64,000 nt of DNA from Paraphysomonas bandaiensis (lineage: Eukaryota > Chrysophyceae), in contig CBFFRP010000143.1 of NCBI GenBank assembly GCA_965644295.1, positions 124,001 through 188,000 on the forward strand. The letters are read 5' to 3'. This document shows, piece by piece, positions 10,367 to 21,400 of the stretch; the stretch's first letter is position 1, and every line of letters begins with the position of its first letter. The notes under the pieces are model-generated. The model saw only the letters and a list, made by a program, of their open reading frames with translations. It had not been told where the DNA came from and did no database searches. A program made the translations under genes and the position numbers.

Positions 10367-12958
10367 CTAGGGAAAATCAACACCGGTGCGAACGCAATAT
10401 TTCGCCGAATCTTCAATTGAGCAAGGAATCCACGTCGCAACATCTCTCACCAGAGCCATCATGGTACCTCTACCTTTTGTGACAAACAATTTTCGAATAT
10501 CCTCAGTCATCCACCGCTCAGAATTCATTGAAAGAAAAACGACAGGACTTTCTTTGTAGGCTTGCAATGCAGAGAGATAAGCAGTTCGAATTCTGAAAAG
10601 TCTTTGTATTTTAAATTCGGACTTCATATGTTCGTATATTCCAGTCTGTGCGAAAGTGTATACTTCAGGTGCAATGTTCCTGGCCACAACTGCCAGCCTG
10701 AACCACTTTCGCGTCATCCATGGATAAACCTCCGCAAATTTCATATAGTCCACCCAGTCTAAATAACCAGCGCCATAATTTGATGCCTTGAAGTTTAATC
10801 TTTCTTTGTCCGTAATTCTCTTCCCCGATAGCACAGCTTCTCGCTGAGTGTTTGACAGGTATTGAGTACCTGGACTTAGCGTGACCATCACATTACTGAG
10901 AGTGATGCTTGTATCATTCTTATGCTGTGCAACAACGACTCGCTTGTCTGCACGATCCGAATGACTCGACACAATGAACGCAGTGTCAGCACCCATGCGC
11001 TTGGGCAGATTAGTTAGAATGACAGTATCATCCACGGTCCCGTCATCTCTAACAAACCGTCGAAAAGCACATTCTCTTTTGATATCAGAGCAGTCCACAA
11101 CTCGACATGCAAAGCAAGAAAATTGATCTACCAGTTCTGGAAGTAGATGACGATCCGCTGTGAACATTGGTATGACAAGGTCAGCGAAGTCTATCCCATT
11201 CCCATTGTGCATGACCTGGTGCTGGTAAGTAAGCAATGCGATGTTATAAGCGAAAGCAATTTCAGCCACATCGCCTTTTCCAACACACAGTTTCGTCTCA
11301 ATCAGGAGCTTCAGCACATCATGGATTCCAGTTTGTAACTCTTGTAAAATAACTGATTTAAGCACGTGACCGACCAAGGGCTCTGCATAAATATCAATTT
11401 CTTGTTCATTGTGGATGTTCCTGTTCTGATGATCTGCACATGCTGGCACCAAACTCGTTGCAATCGCCTCTCCGATTCCAAGCTGGTCGCTTAACACCAT
11501 TTTGCCGTTATCAAAGAGCAGTGCCTTGACGAGATAGGGTAGAAAGTATCGAGATGTCTTGCTCTGATCAAGAGGGAATGCTTTTCCGCCTTCCAGAACA
11601 TTGCTCATGCGGACGCTGAACTCACTGCACAAGTCACTGACTCCTCTGTTCATAACACTGAGAAGGCAAGACTCAGAAATCGAACCAGAGAAATTATACG
11701 ATTCACATTCATGGTAAAGAGGGACAAATACCCCATTCACAAATAGGAGGGGCCTCCCTTCACAAAATTTCAGAGCCTTCCGCACTTCTTCATTTTCCAG
11801 CACACTGTCTGCGATGTTCCAGTAGTGCTTGAGGGTGGACACCATTTGTTGAAGTGAAAACAGTGCTCGTGGCGCCACTATCTTAACATTCCCTCTGACA
11901 GGGGAGTAATCGTGGGCTGTTTTGCGAAACTTTGTCATCGAGAAGGATGTTCCAGTCATGTACATGTACCACTCACACTCTTTTGCCAGTTCACACATAG
12001 CACAACACAGCACATAAAAGATCCCACGTGAATGTTGGTGGCGCTCCTTGGTTGAAATTGGAGGCAACTCAAAAACATCCTGAGACCTCTGTCCAGTAGT
12101 GCAAACCGGATCGTCAAGGTCACTCTTCATTTCATCATTTTTTTGACTGAGGTACTGTTGTTGTGACAAGAAAAGCTCAGAATATTTATCAAACAAAGTT
12201 TGAATTTCATCGAAACAAAGTAAACATGGAATATCTATAGTAGAGCTTAATTTGACTTCCGCATAAAAATTATCCATTGCATCCGAGTTAATTACAATCA
12301 ATCTAGTTTCCTCATCCGTAATTTGCATCTCAGCAATGCGTGCATTGAAGTAGTTCGATGTCAGCGCTTCACCCCGGACATTGCGGTGAAAACGTAAAGC
12401 CAGTTCACATTTTTTGCATATGTTCACATCATCTGTCGTATCTCCAATAGCAATATGTGTCACATGCACATAACATAGGATTAGCAATTTGATGTATCTG
12501 TATGCATGATTGGCAATTTTGGACTTGTCACAATTTGCAGCAGTTTTACGATACTTTTCAAAACGATCCAATTGTTCAAACAAAGCAATCCATGGTGTAG
12601 AAAATGCAGCCTTCCCATTTTCTTCTCTTTGTTGGGCGATTCGAATTATAATTGATATACATGACCCTGTCAGTCCCGCTGCATATGCAAGATGGGTTTT
12701 ACCGACACCTGATGCAGCAGAAGCGCAGAATAAGGACATTGCTTCTTGGGACTCGATTTTCCTAAAATAATTAGTAAAAATGTTGCAATCGTGGCCAACA
12801 GTTTTCATTAATTGAGGAATCAATATTTTTCTATTTGAGGAACTCCTATCCACAGGCAGTGGGTTATTCATCCAGTCCGGCAACACCTCCGCTGAATTAA
12901 AATCTTTTTGAACAATATCACGAGAATATTGTGTGATGGCAGAAATGATATTTTCCAT
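10367..12958 (-). CDS. Crinkler/RHS-like P-loop ATPase, intronless
   Basis: 863 aa from ATG 12958, one exon. A Walker A-like loop is present at about residues 81-88 (AASGVGKT; the first Gly is replaced by Ala), and a Walker B at 243-251 (PCLLCFDEIQ). The spacing, the 'LLCFDE' strand and the later segment around residues 670-677 (VVVAQHKN, resembling the Q-x-K end of a PD-(D/E)xK nuclease core) fit the NTPase-nuclease architecture described for Crinkler (CRN)/RHS-type proteins of oomycetes, chytrids, trypanosomes and other eukaryotes. No secretion signal or LFLAK-type header is visible. In such families the products act in host nuclei or in intragenomic conflict; which applies here is unknown. 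The lack of introns contrasts with the intron-rich genes nearby. Confidence 0.6.
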   Translation of the reverse strand: MENIISAITQYSRDIVQKDFNSAEVLPDWMNNPLPVDRSSSNRKILIPQLMKTVGHDCNIFTNYFRKIESQEAMSLFCASAASGVGKTHLAYAAGLTGSCISIIIRIAQQREENGKAAFSTPWIALFEQLDRFEKYRKTAANCDKSKIANHAYRYIKLLILCYVHVTHIAIGDTTDDVNICKKCELALRFHRNVRGEALTSNYFNARIAEMQITDEETRLIVINSDAMDNFYAEVKLSSTIDIPCLLCFDEIQTLFDKYSELFLSQQQYLSQKNDEMKSDLDDPVCTTGQRSQDVFELPPISTKERHQHSRGIFYVLCCAMCELAKECEWYMYMTGTSFSMTKFRKTAHDYSPVRGNVKIVAPRALFSLQQMVSTLKHYWNIADSVLENEEVRKALKFCEGRPLLFVNGVFVPLYHECESYNFSGSISESCLLSVMNRGVSDLCSEFSVRMSNVLEGGKAFPLDQSKTSRYFLPYLVKALLFDNGKMVLSDQLGIGEAIATSLVPACADHQNRNIHNEQEIDIYAEPLVGHVLKSVILQELQTGIHDVLKLLIETKLCVGKGDVAEIAFAYNIALLTYQHQVMHNGNGIDFADLVIPMFTADRHLLPELVDQFSCFACRVVDCSDIKRECAFRRFVRDDGTVDDTVILTNLPKRMGADTAFIVSSHSDRADKRVVVAQHKNDTSITLSNVMVTLSPGTQYLSNTQREAVLSGKRITDKERLNFKASNYGAGYLDWVDYMKFAEVYPWMTRKWFRLAVVARNIAPEVYTFAQTGIYEHMKSEFKIQRLFRIRTAYLSALQAYKESPVVFLSMNSERWMTEDIRKLFVTKGRGTMMALVRDVATWIPCSIEDSAKYCVRTGVDFP

Positions 12959-13062
12959 GGTTAAATATTATTTACAAACTATTTGAAATTTGTTATTAGT
13001 AGAAGCGGCCATTTCCCGTGTAGTTAGATCGAATTCGCAGTGAAAGTGTATATATTTGTATT

Positions 13063-13383
13063 TCATTTGATAAAACAAGTATATAAGCCCGCCGTGGACA
13101 CATACAGTCGTCTTTGACTTACATCAGTGAATATAAGTTCCGATTCGGAGTCACAATCAGACCACTGAGACGTCTCACACAACAGGAACTCCAGCTGCCG
13201 CTTTGTCTTGAAAAGACGCCTTATAGTTACTATCTCTTTGGTACAGAGGCCGTAACACCTTTTCCCATGGCTCATATACTTAATCTTCTGTCTTTGCTTG
13301 AGAGAAGTTGGGTTGCCGAGTGCACCCATCGTGGGCGCATTTTTTGCCATGATAAAAATATACGGTTCTGTACACACAATCAT
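13063..13383 (-). CDS. Small hypothetical ORF upstream of the crinkler-like gene
   Basis: 106 codons on the same strand, 104 bp upstream of the crinkler-like start. Its N-terminal half is basic (e.g. LKQRQKIKYMSHGKRC). An internal ATG at codon 12 is an equally good start. No family recognised; it could be a chance frame or a decayed N-terminal exon. Confidence 0.25.
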   Translation of the reverse strand: MIVCTEPYIFIMAKNAPTMGALGNPTSLKQRQKIKYMSHGKRCYGLCTKEIVTIRRLFKTKRQLEFLLCETSQWSDCDSESELIFTDVSQRRLYVSTAGLYTCFIK

Positions 13384-13937
13384 TTTTAGCTGGTTGTGTG
13401 GGTATACTTTACCGCCAAGAAAACGTTTTTCGACACAGCGTATTTTTTTCGTATGTGGTACTGTATTGGGGAATCATGATGCTCCACAGCTTCGTAGTTG
13501 TATGCTGGTATGAGATAGCTATATGCTGTAGTCCTGTAACTAATACAATGTGAGTCCAATCATCAGCACCTTGTATTGGCCTTTTTTCCCAGAGATTGAG
13601 ACTTTTCATTTTGAAAAATATCTAATTTCTGGCACAGATATATTGATTATTCGTTTTGTATATGAAAATATCTCTGATTTATATATTTTTAACAAACCCG
13701 ACATGAAAGCACAGAATATCGAATTGAATTGCTATAATTGGCTATGACGTGAAGTGAGATAATAACTACAGAGCAGTGAAGTGTAATCGCAGTATGCGGG
13801 TATGTATATATGTACATGCATGTACATGTGTATATGTAAGAGCGTGAGAGCCGGGGTTTATATTTAACTGTGCTGTTCATTACTGTTAGTGGAGCTGTAC
13901 GAATTGACACTCGAGGCAATGTATTGCACTCATTCGA

Positions 13938-16900
13938 ATGGATAAAGAACGGCCACCGTTACTCCTCAAGAGCGAGATGAGTGTGGATTATATATTCGGA
14001 TACGGCAGCATCATTAACGATGAGTCCAGGTCAAGCACTATGGGATGTGATGCTGCTTTATTGAATTCTCGTAGTGGGTCCTCTGTGCAGCATGGAGAAG
14101 GGGGGAATTTGCATGGGGATCTGTCGGTGGCGGCCTGTGTGAGTAAAGAATTCGCATATCGTAGCTGGAATTTTCGTAGTCCCACTGGGTTCACGGCACT
14201 GGGCTTGGTTCTGAGTGATAATCAAGGCCCTGAGCCACCAACAACTAACATTCAACAGACTACCGAAGAGTTCTGCGGAGTCAACGGAGTTTTATTCCCT
14301 GTTCCTTCTGAGCATTTGAGAGCATTTGATGTCCGCGAAGTTGGCTACTATCGGGTGTCTGTGCCACTGAGCATGATTATCATCCTCAGCAAGTGCGGGT
14401 GTCCGGCAGCTCGTGAAAGAGCACTGGCCCTTGAGGAAACGCTTAGGTTTCATTGTCTCAGTCCTGAGTCTGCTCGGAGGGATGACAGCCAGCCCCATCA
14501 TTTAAGGGTGTGGGCTTACATACCCGACAGTACTCATACTGCGGCCCCAAGCGAGGACTTCCCCATCCTGCAGACCTACTTGGATGTTTGCATTCGTGGG
14601 TGCCTTCAATGGGGCGGAGAACCTTTGGCCAAGCACTTTCTGCTGTCAACAACAGGTTGGAGCGACTGTTTTTTAAACGACGCACCTCTTAGTCGACGCC
14701 CGTGGCTACATCGGACAGACTACCGCGAGGTAGATGCTTGTTTGCTAGGGTGCGCGGAACATGTCAAGTTTTCATGTCGTTGCCACCCAGAAGAGTTTGC
14801 CTCTCTCCATAGCTCGTCCTTAAAGGCGGGTCAGTGGGGACTGCCCACGCGTAATCCACTCTTTACTGGCAGGGAGGATTTTCTACGTACTCTTCATTCC
14901 CGGTTAGCTGAAAATCGCGGGCCTGATTTCTCCGGGGGGGTGCGACAAGTTGAGGTGGTGGGTCTAGGAGGCGTCGGCAAGAGCCAGATCAGCGTGGAGT
15001 ATGCACATCGACAGTACTCTGCCGGCTATTATGGGTTTGTGGCATATGTGAGGGCGGAATCCAGTGCATCGGTAGCCACGGATCTAAGGCGATTAGCTTT
15101 TGATCTTGGTATTTTGCGTTCTGGGGGAAAAAACTCTGATGGCCTCAAGGAGGGAGAGTTCGACGTCAGCTGTGACGATGAAACAATTGCGGAAGAAGTA
15201 AAGAGGCGCCTATATCGATGCAGATATAAATGGCTACTTATATTTGATAATGTTGACGACCCTAAAGTAGTTTCAAGCTGCCTTCCGAGGGGTGTTGAAG
15301 GGGCGAGACATGGAGGTGGACATGTTTTGATTACTAGTCGAGTTCTCCATCGAGAGTGGCTCGCGAGGGGTTCCGCTCTCAGTCTGCAATGCTTCCAGGA
15401 GGAAGAAAGTGTTGCCTTCTTAAGGGCTGCATTTAATGTGTCTCAAGCAGGAAGCAATGTGGATGGTGAATCGGCGAGCAATGTGCGGGATTTGGATTCA
15501 CTGCGGGATCTAGCAAGACGGGTGGGACACCTTCCACTTGCTCTTTGGACTGCAGGTGTGTACATGACGAGGTGTGATGTCTCGGCCGTAGAGTATATGT
15601 TTCGGTTGGACACCTTAGTTAACAGAGCCCAGGTTGACGAGAGTAGCAGTGAGATTGCGGGTACAATATCATCTTGCTTTAGCATGACTCTGGACAGAAT
15701 CTGTGTCGAGAGCAGCACTGCGCAGGCAGTGCTTCCGTGCATCGGTTTTCTTGCTCCTGACATTTCAAAGAGAATGATCCGACTCCTGATTAGTAATTCG
15801 AGAGCAAATGTGCTGAAGCCTCTGGCAACACAATCAAATGATATTCATGCATTGGTTGATCATCGCACTGAGTCGATGAAAGTTTCCTATGACAAAGAGC
15901 CGCTCAGGATTGCGATGAAAGACTTGTACGACTCGTTTGTGCTATTTTCTTTTCTGACGATAGTAATTTGCTGTATTTTGGGCCAGTTTATTTGTGATCA
16001 GCTGAATCAGAGAGATATTGCCCTTGTGTTACTGGCAGTATTTGTCGGATCATATGTCACAGTACTCAGTTTGGTTATCACCTTGCAATTGCGAATCGGG
16101 TTCTTGACCTACTCCAGGGAACAGTATCTACATGTCGAGTCAGTGTTGACCACGTATAATCTACCTGAACATGTGTCTTTCAATGGTATGGGAGGGAATC
16201 ATGACCTTCCGTTGGTAAAAGAGAGGGAATTTAGTGATTCTCTCTTGCAGGTTGAGAGTGACAAATTGTGGGAAGTGATGCGAGACTTTTCGCTTTTGTC
16301 TGAAGTGCGTGGACCAGTAAGTGAGAGTCGTGTAGGCACAGTGCACAGACTTCAACTAGCTGTATTGCGTCAACGAGCTCGTCATAGCAATTGTGTCGGC
16401 CCTTGCATAGAAATTTGTATAAGCATGCTGGCCTCCCTCTGGGAATTTAACCCTTCCGACTTCTCAAGTTGGGATACAGCTGGGGATTTGGTCGAACACA
16501 TCGAGGCCTTGTCTAAACATGTTAGTGGAGAGTTTTCGTTTTCTCAACCCAGCTCTGATGAGCATCGTAGAGAGAGTCTCTTAACACTTTCTCGCTTGCT
16601 GACGGGCGCAGGAGAGTTCTCTGCGGTTGTACTGTCCCGCTTCGACAGTGCACAGCAGATGCTGGAGTCCGCTTATGCGTTGCAAAAGCAGCTGATCGAA
16701 CTGGAAAATCGTGAGGATGAATACCGAAATGATGTTCTGCTACAACGTGTTGCTGATACGCTGCATATTCTCGGCAAGACATTACGATATAATGGCCGAC
16801 TTCATGACTCGGAACACAGTTTGAAGAGCGCCTTAGACTTACGGCGAAAATATGCGTCCAACTTCGTTGAAGACCTTGGGGAATCGGGATTAAAAGTCGC

Positions 16901-18455
16901 AGACACACTTCATGAGTTAGGAGTACTTCATCTTCGCATGCATAGTCTCACGACGGCGAAGTCTTTCTTGAGTTTGTCGTTGGATATGAAGTGCGAGTTG
17001 CGATATGAAATGAACTGTACTCTTAGTGATGACCAGAAGTGTGATAACGCGCGACAGAGTGGTACGCATGCGGAGCGATATACTAGTTTCAGAAGCGGTG
17101 AAGCTGCTACACTGCACCAGCTCGGTGTTATTGCCACGCTTGAAAGAAGATACGACGACGCAGAGTCTTACTTAATGGAAGCACTTAAAATGATGGACGG
17201 TCATGATATTGCTGATGGAAGAAGCAGCAGAAGTATCAGTCGTGCAGCTACGTTGCATCAACTTGGCAAAGTTGAACTCAGAAGGGGAAACTTGTTCCAG
17301 GCCCAGGAACAGCTTCTACAGGCACTAGACTTATATCAGAAGGCGTATGGAGAGCGACGGGCCGCATCACATGTTAACGTGGCGGCAGTGCATCATCAAC
17401 TGGGTGCCACTGCTCTCGCTGCGCGCGATTTCGACACTGCATGTCACCATTTCTCCGTTGCATTAGCTGCACGTGAATTAATACTATCTGAGAGCTCAGG
17501 AGGCAGAACTGGATTGTGTCTCGCACTACAAGCACTTGGGCAAGCAGAAATTCAGAACAAAAACCTGGATAGAGCTGAAACATTATTTCTGCGTGCACGA
17601 TCAGAAATCGAAATTGAGCTACAAGCTGTAGAGAGTGTGGAGCCTACTGATACAACAGTGGAATATTCGCTAAACAAGCTCATTCCATGTGGGGATAAGG
17701 AAGACACTGGGGACTTTTCGTTGATGGGGGGGGAATCGGTGTTGTTCTCCTCTCAAAAGAATAATTTGATAAAAAGCTTAGTCTTTTGCATTCATTACCT
17801 CAAGATGATTGCTAAGCAAACTGGTGATCACGCTTGTGCAGAGTTGTACAGTAAGGAAATCCGAGAATTGAAAAATAGAGACACGAAAGGGAGAAAAGCA
17901 GGAAGAAACTTCGTGAGCAGGGTATCAGATGATTCGGATAAAAAAGAAAGTCACATTCATAAAGACCTCTCGTCTGGCGAAGTAACGGTGATGACAGGAG
18001 CCGGACTAAATCTTGACAAGGATTGCATAGTGCTCCTGAGACACACTCTTGCTATTCGGAATAGCGTGAGAAAGTCGTGCTCTGAGTTTAGAAAAAGCAT
18101 AAAAGTGAAAAATGTTAATACGGGAAATGTGTGTTCTGCCGATAACAATCTGACTAAAGAATCATGTGGCGTATGTGCGGAATTTAGTAAATTGGTATGT
18201 GCAGTTCGTCATGAAATCACGGTTAGCCAAATTCATCTTGGCAACGCAAGCATTAGTATGGAACGCTCCAGAATACCCACCTCCTACTTAGATAAAGTTA
18301 TTGATGTATACGAGCACTTTATATGTGACCTCGAACATGCAACAGATGTTGGTGGTTGCCAGCTGTCAATGAAGTGCTGTTCTGCACTTTTTAATGCATG
18401 TGATGTTGTCAGGGCTCGCCTCGGAGAATTTGGAATAAGTATAGAGGATTCCTAG
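13938..18455 (+). CDS. GGCT/AIG2-like + NB-ARC + two membrane segments + TPR protein (STAND NTPase), intronless
   Basis: 1505 aa in one exon from ATG 13938. Residues ~13-285 look like a gamma-glutamylcyclotransferase (GGCT/AIG2-like) fold: FGYGSIINDESR, a mid-domain block FDVREVGYYRVSV, and the family-like ILQTYLDVCIRGCLQWGGEP…SDCFLNDAPLSRRPW. Next comes NB-ARC: P-loop GLGGVGKS at 342-349, Walker B KWLLIFDNVDD near 431, HVLITSR sensor, and GHLPLALW near 530. Two strongly hydrophobic stretches at about 664-720 look like a helical membrane hairpin. Residues ~900-1240 hold TPR-like repeats (LHELGVLHLRMHSLTTAKSF, LHQLGVIATLERRYDDAESY, LHQLGKVELRRGNLFQAQEQ, HHQLGATALAARDFDTACHH). This resembles NLR-type signal-sensing proteins: TPR as sensor, NB-ARC as switch and GGCT as effector. 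The function is inferred. Confidence 0.85.
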   Translation: MDKERPPLLLKSEMSVDYIFGYGSIINDESRSSTMGCDAALLNSRSGSSVQHGEGGNLHGDLSVAACVSKEFAYRSWNFRSPTGFTALGLVLSDNQGPEPPTTNIQQTTEEFCGVNGVLFPVPSEHLRAFDVREVGYYRVSVPLSMIIILSKCGCPAARERALALEETLRFHCLSPESARRDDSQPHHLRVWAYIPDSTHTAAPSEDFPILQTYLDVCIRGCLQWGGEPLAKHFLLSTTGWSDCFLNDAPLSRRPWLHRTDYREVDACLLGCAEHVKFSCRCHPEEFASLHSSSLKAGQWGLPTRNPLFTGREDFLRTLHSRLAENRGPDFSGGVRQVEVVGLGGVGKSQISVEYAHRQYSAGYYGFVAYVRAESSASVATDLRRLAFDLGILRSGGKNSDGLKEGEFDVSCDDETIAEEVKRRLYRCRYKWLLIFDNVDDPKVVSSCLPRGVEGARHGGGHVLITSRVLHREWLARGSALSLQCFQEEESVAFLRAAFNVSQAGSNVDGESASNVRDLDSLRDLARRVGHLPLALWTAGVYMTRCDVSAVEYMFRLDTLVNRAQVDESSSEIAGTISSCFSMTLDRICVESSTAQAVLPCIGFLAPDISKRMIRLLISNSRANVLKPLATQSNDIHALVDHRTESMKVSYDKEPLRIAMKDLYDSFVLFSFLTIVICCILGQFICDQLNQRDIALVLLAVFVGSYVTVLSLVITLQLRIGFLTYSREQYLHVESVLTTYNLPEHVSFNGMGGNHDLPLVKEREFSDSLLQVESDKLWEVMRDFSLLSEVRGPVSESRVGTVHRLQLAVLRQRARHSNCVGPCIEICISMLASLWEFNPSDFSSWDTAGDLVEHIEALSKHVSGEFSFSQPSSDEHRRESLLTLSRLLTGAGEFSAVVLSRFDSAQQMLESAYALQKQLIELENREDEYRNDVLLQRVADTLHILGKTLRYNGRLHDSEHSLKSALDLRRKYASNFVEDLGESGLKVADTLHELGVLHLRMHSLTTAKSFLSLSLDMKCELRYEMNCTLSDDQKCDNARQSGTHAERYTSFRSGEAATLHQLGVIATLERRYDDAESYLMEALKMMDGHDIADGRSSRSISRAATLHQLGKVELRRGNLFQAQEQLLQALDLYQKAYGERRAASHVNVAAVHHQLGATALAARDFDTACHHFSVALAARELILSESSGGRTGLCLALQALGQAEIQNKNLDRAETLFLRARSEIEIELQAVESVEPTDTTVEYSLNKLIPCGDKEDTGDFSLMGGESVLFSSQKNNLIKSLVFCIHYLKMIAKQTGDHACAELYSKEIRELKNRDTKGRKAGRNFVSRVSDDSDKKESHIHKDLSSGEVTVMTGAGLNLDKDCIVLLRHTLAIRNSVRKSCSEFRKSIKVKNVNTGNVCSADNNLTKESCGVCAEFSKLVCAVRHEITVSQIHLGNASISMERSRIPTSYLDKVIDVYEHFICDLEHATDVGGCQLSMKCCSALFNACDVVRARLGEFGISIEDS

Positions 18456-21400
18456 GGGAATAGGTGTGTTTAGTTTAAAATATATCAGCTCATTACGAAC
18501 GCTTCAGTATAAGATTATGAGTATTATGTACACATAAAATAAGTATATATTTTGTAAATTTGTTTTTATGAAATATTTTCTGACAAAGGAATATTATTTA
18601 GGTGTTACTTCTTATATATGTGAATGTGTGTGCTATTTTAATGTATGCACTACATTTGCTAAATATATGTACAGCCACTTAATATAGAGTGGTAATAACA
18701 AATAACGGTGTCATTTTTATACTACTAAATTTTCCAATTGTTCCTAACAAACTAAAATATATCATTTGTTCTACTAAAGGTTGCAGATGTTTCTACTAAC
18801 CTAAAACCTAAATACCAGTTGAGCCATATAGAAATTTAAGAGAAGACTCTAGGTAGTCGCTTGTGTGGTACATGTCGCTTGTGTATACGTCTTTGGGCTT
18901 TGACAAATAATCAGGCACCCGGAAATGGGCCCACCTCAAGGGTATCCGGGGTATTGGGCTGCCTGCTGAAGGTAAACATCCGGGATGTTCACCTTAAGAA
19001 CTCAAAAAAACTGAAGTCAGCAGATGTCAGGTATATCAACATTCTGCTTGCTCACTGCGTTTGCTTTGAGTGATTGATGCTGAGTATGAGTTCACATTAT
19101 TCGGTATCTGTGTGGCCAAAATGATGAGGTAATGCGTCAAACTTTCCTCGGATGCATGGCAATGGCAATGTGATTAGACCTGTCATGTCTTCTCACACGT
19201 CTACTGCCGAGTCTTGGCTTCTCCTGACCCAGGTCATTGAGATTATATCAACGCTCTGGCACTGTTCTCCAAGCAGTGTCAGGTACATTTGTGTGTGTTA
19301 TTATGTTATTTTTTACTCTTAGTAGGTTTTCATCCAGCCGGAGAAGGTGCACGGTTTCCTACTAGCGTAAGTCACTCAGAAGAAGAGTGCAAGGTGGATG
19401 CATGTGCTGGACGAGTGCACATAATGAAAGGAAGACTTTGTTGTTGAGTCAGCTTGAATTTGTAACAGATTTTGGTAGACATCTGTTTCATGCGTCACCA
19501 GTGAGACCGCTTCGTGACCGTGGGAGGCCCGGCGCTAGAGCTACTCTATTCTCCCCTCCAGACTACCTGCTGCTGTGAACACCACCTTGAAGGGCCCTAA
19601 CGATCTGCCGCATATACAAGAGACATATGCCGAAGACACCGACCGCAAGTTGTTTGTGTCAGGACAACAAGTAGATTGGGCAGGAGCGTATGATCCGGCT
19701 TAAACAAGCAACTCGTCGTATGCCCATGTAGCTAACTAAGTCGTGTTGTATAGCTGAGCACTGAACAGCAATAGTAACTAGATGAGAGTCCTGTTATGCT
19801 TAGTGTCGCGCGAGTTGTTAGTTTGGTCGCAGCAACACACAAGCTTGATTTTCAGTGCGTATATAGTCATGATGCCGGAGAAGGCGCAAAGGATAAGAGT
19901 CTGTCAGCCTTAAGTTGTGGGCCTGTTCTACAGAGGTTGTGAATTGAGTGATATCGTCATATAGGCACATCAATACGTGCCCAAATGTATGTGCTTCCAC
20001 CGCTGTCGAGATCACTCAGTCAGGGCCCCATAGTCGTGCCCACACGATAGTTTGATAAGGTTGTTGGGTGAGATGGAGTCGAAGGCCGTTTGGAAGGTTT
20101 AGAGCTTTGTGTTGTGTTCAGTGAGTATTATAAGAGACTCGCAGGATGGCGACGCCAGTGCCGAGTCGCCAACGGTATCCGTGCTGGGCAGGATGGGGAG
20201 CGTCGTCTTCCCAGATTTGTAGAAGCCTATATTATAGGTATAATAAAATGTGGTTTTTGAGGGATATGTTTCCTGTCTCGTCAAGAGTGGGGTCATGCAC
20301 CTGTCTCTCCACTAGTACGGGACGGGCCAGTGTGTCCAGAAATTTTGGAGGGACCCGAAGACTTCGATCTTGATCTCTGGGGGACACTTCTTCATCATGT
20401 TGGTTGTAACCATGGAGGGCCTTGTCTTTGGCTCTTGCGTCACAAGAGTACACTAGAATTTGTTGACTGTGTTGTTTTGGTGTGCGTCGCGGATTCTCTG
20501 TGTTGTTACTACGGGTGCCACCTTTGCTTTGCGTAGGTTACGAAGTCCCAGTTCAATGTAATAGGGTATGTCCGATTGGGAGTATAGGAGAGCTGGGTCG
20601 TCTGTGTGCTAGGTCTCGCCACCAGGTAGGATCGTGACGGTGGCGATGGACAACCTGATCAAGCCCAACTGAAAGAGAGTAGTGCGCCGTGGATGTCACT
20701 TGGGAGAGTCAGGGTGGTGCCATATTGTCAAGTGTAAGTCTGGTGACTGGGGGCGTTTGCTTGCGCTTCTGTCATGTATGATTTGAAGAACTTGTTCGAT
20801 GTGGATGAGATTCAGTCTGGTCTGAATATGGTCTGCTTCCGCTAGGTCATTCGTTTACGCATTTCTGAGAGTGTGTAGACGTGGTCCACGCTAGCATTTA
20901 TCGGGGATTAGCCGCTGGTTGGGCGATGGGGTTGGAAAAGTAATCCGTGTCGTCTGAGGGGCATATCATAGTATTGACGGTGGTTTTGAATGACGGCGCA
21001 ATAGAAGAGCGCAATAAAAGATTAGCCTCTGCACTTTATTATGTTTCGCAATCTAAATCTGTTTAACAAAAGAATTTACTTATGAATCTCCTGAAACTCT
21101 CAAACCCTTCTACGGGAGAGTTGCAAGTTTTGTTTTTAGTCGGTGCTGTATTTTTGTAGCAATTGTTCAACTCAATGTGCTCATTGGATCATGCTACACT
21201 CCCAAATGTCACCGCCCCAAAGCCGCGTCACGCAGTAGCTCAAATGCATCCTCCTTGAAGCCACAGGCAACAGTGCCCTCTTCCTAGTTGCAACCTTCCT
21301 GCACCAACATGTACACACTAACTGCTCATTGTACCGCCGAATGTGACTCTCCTCCCAGCTATAGCCTCTCAAACACTTGCCACCCTAAAATCCACATACG

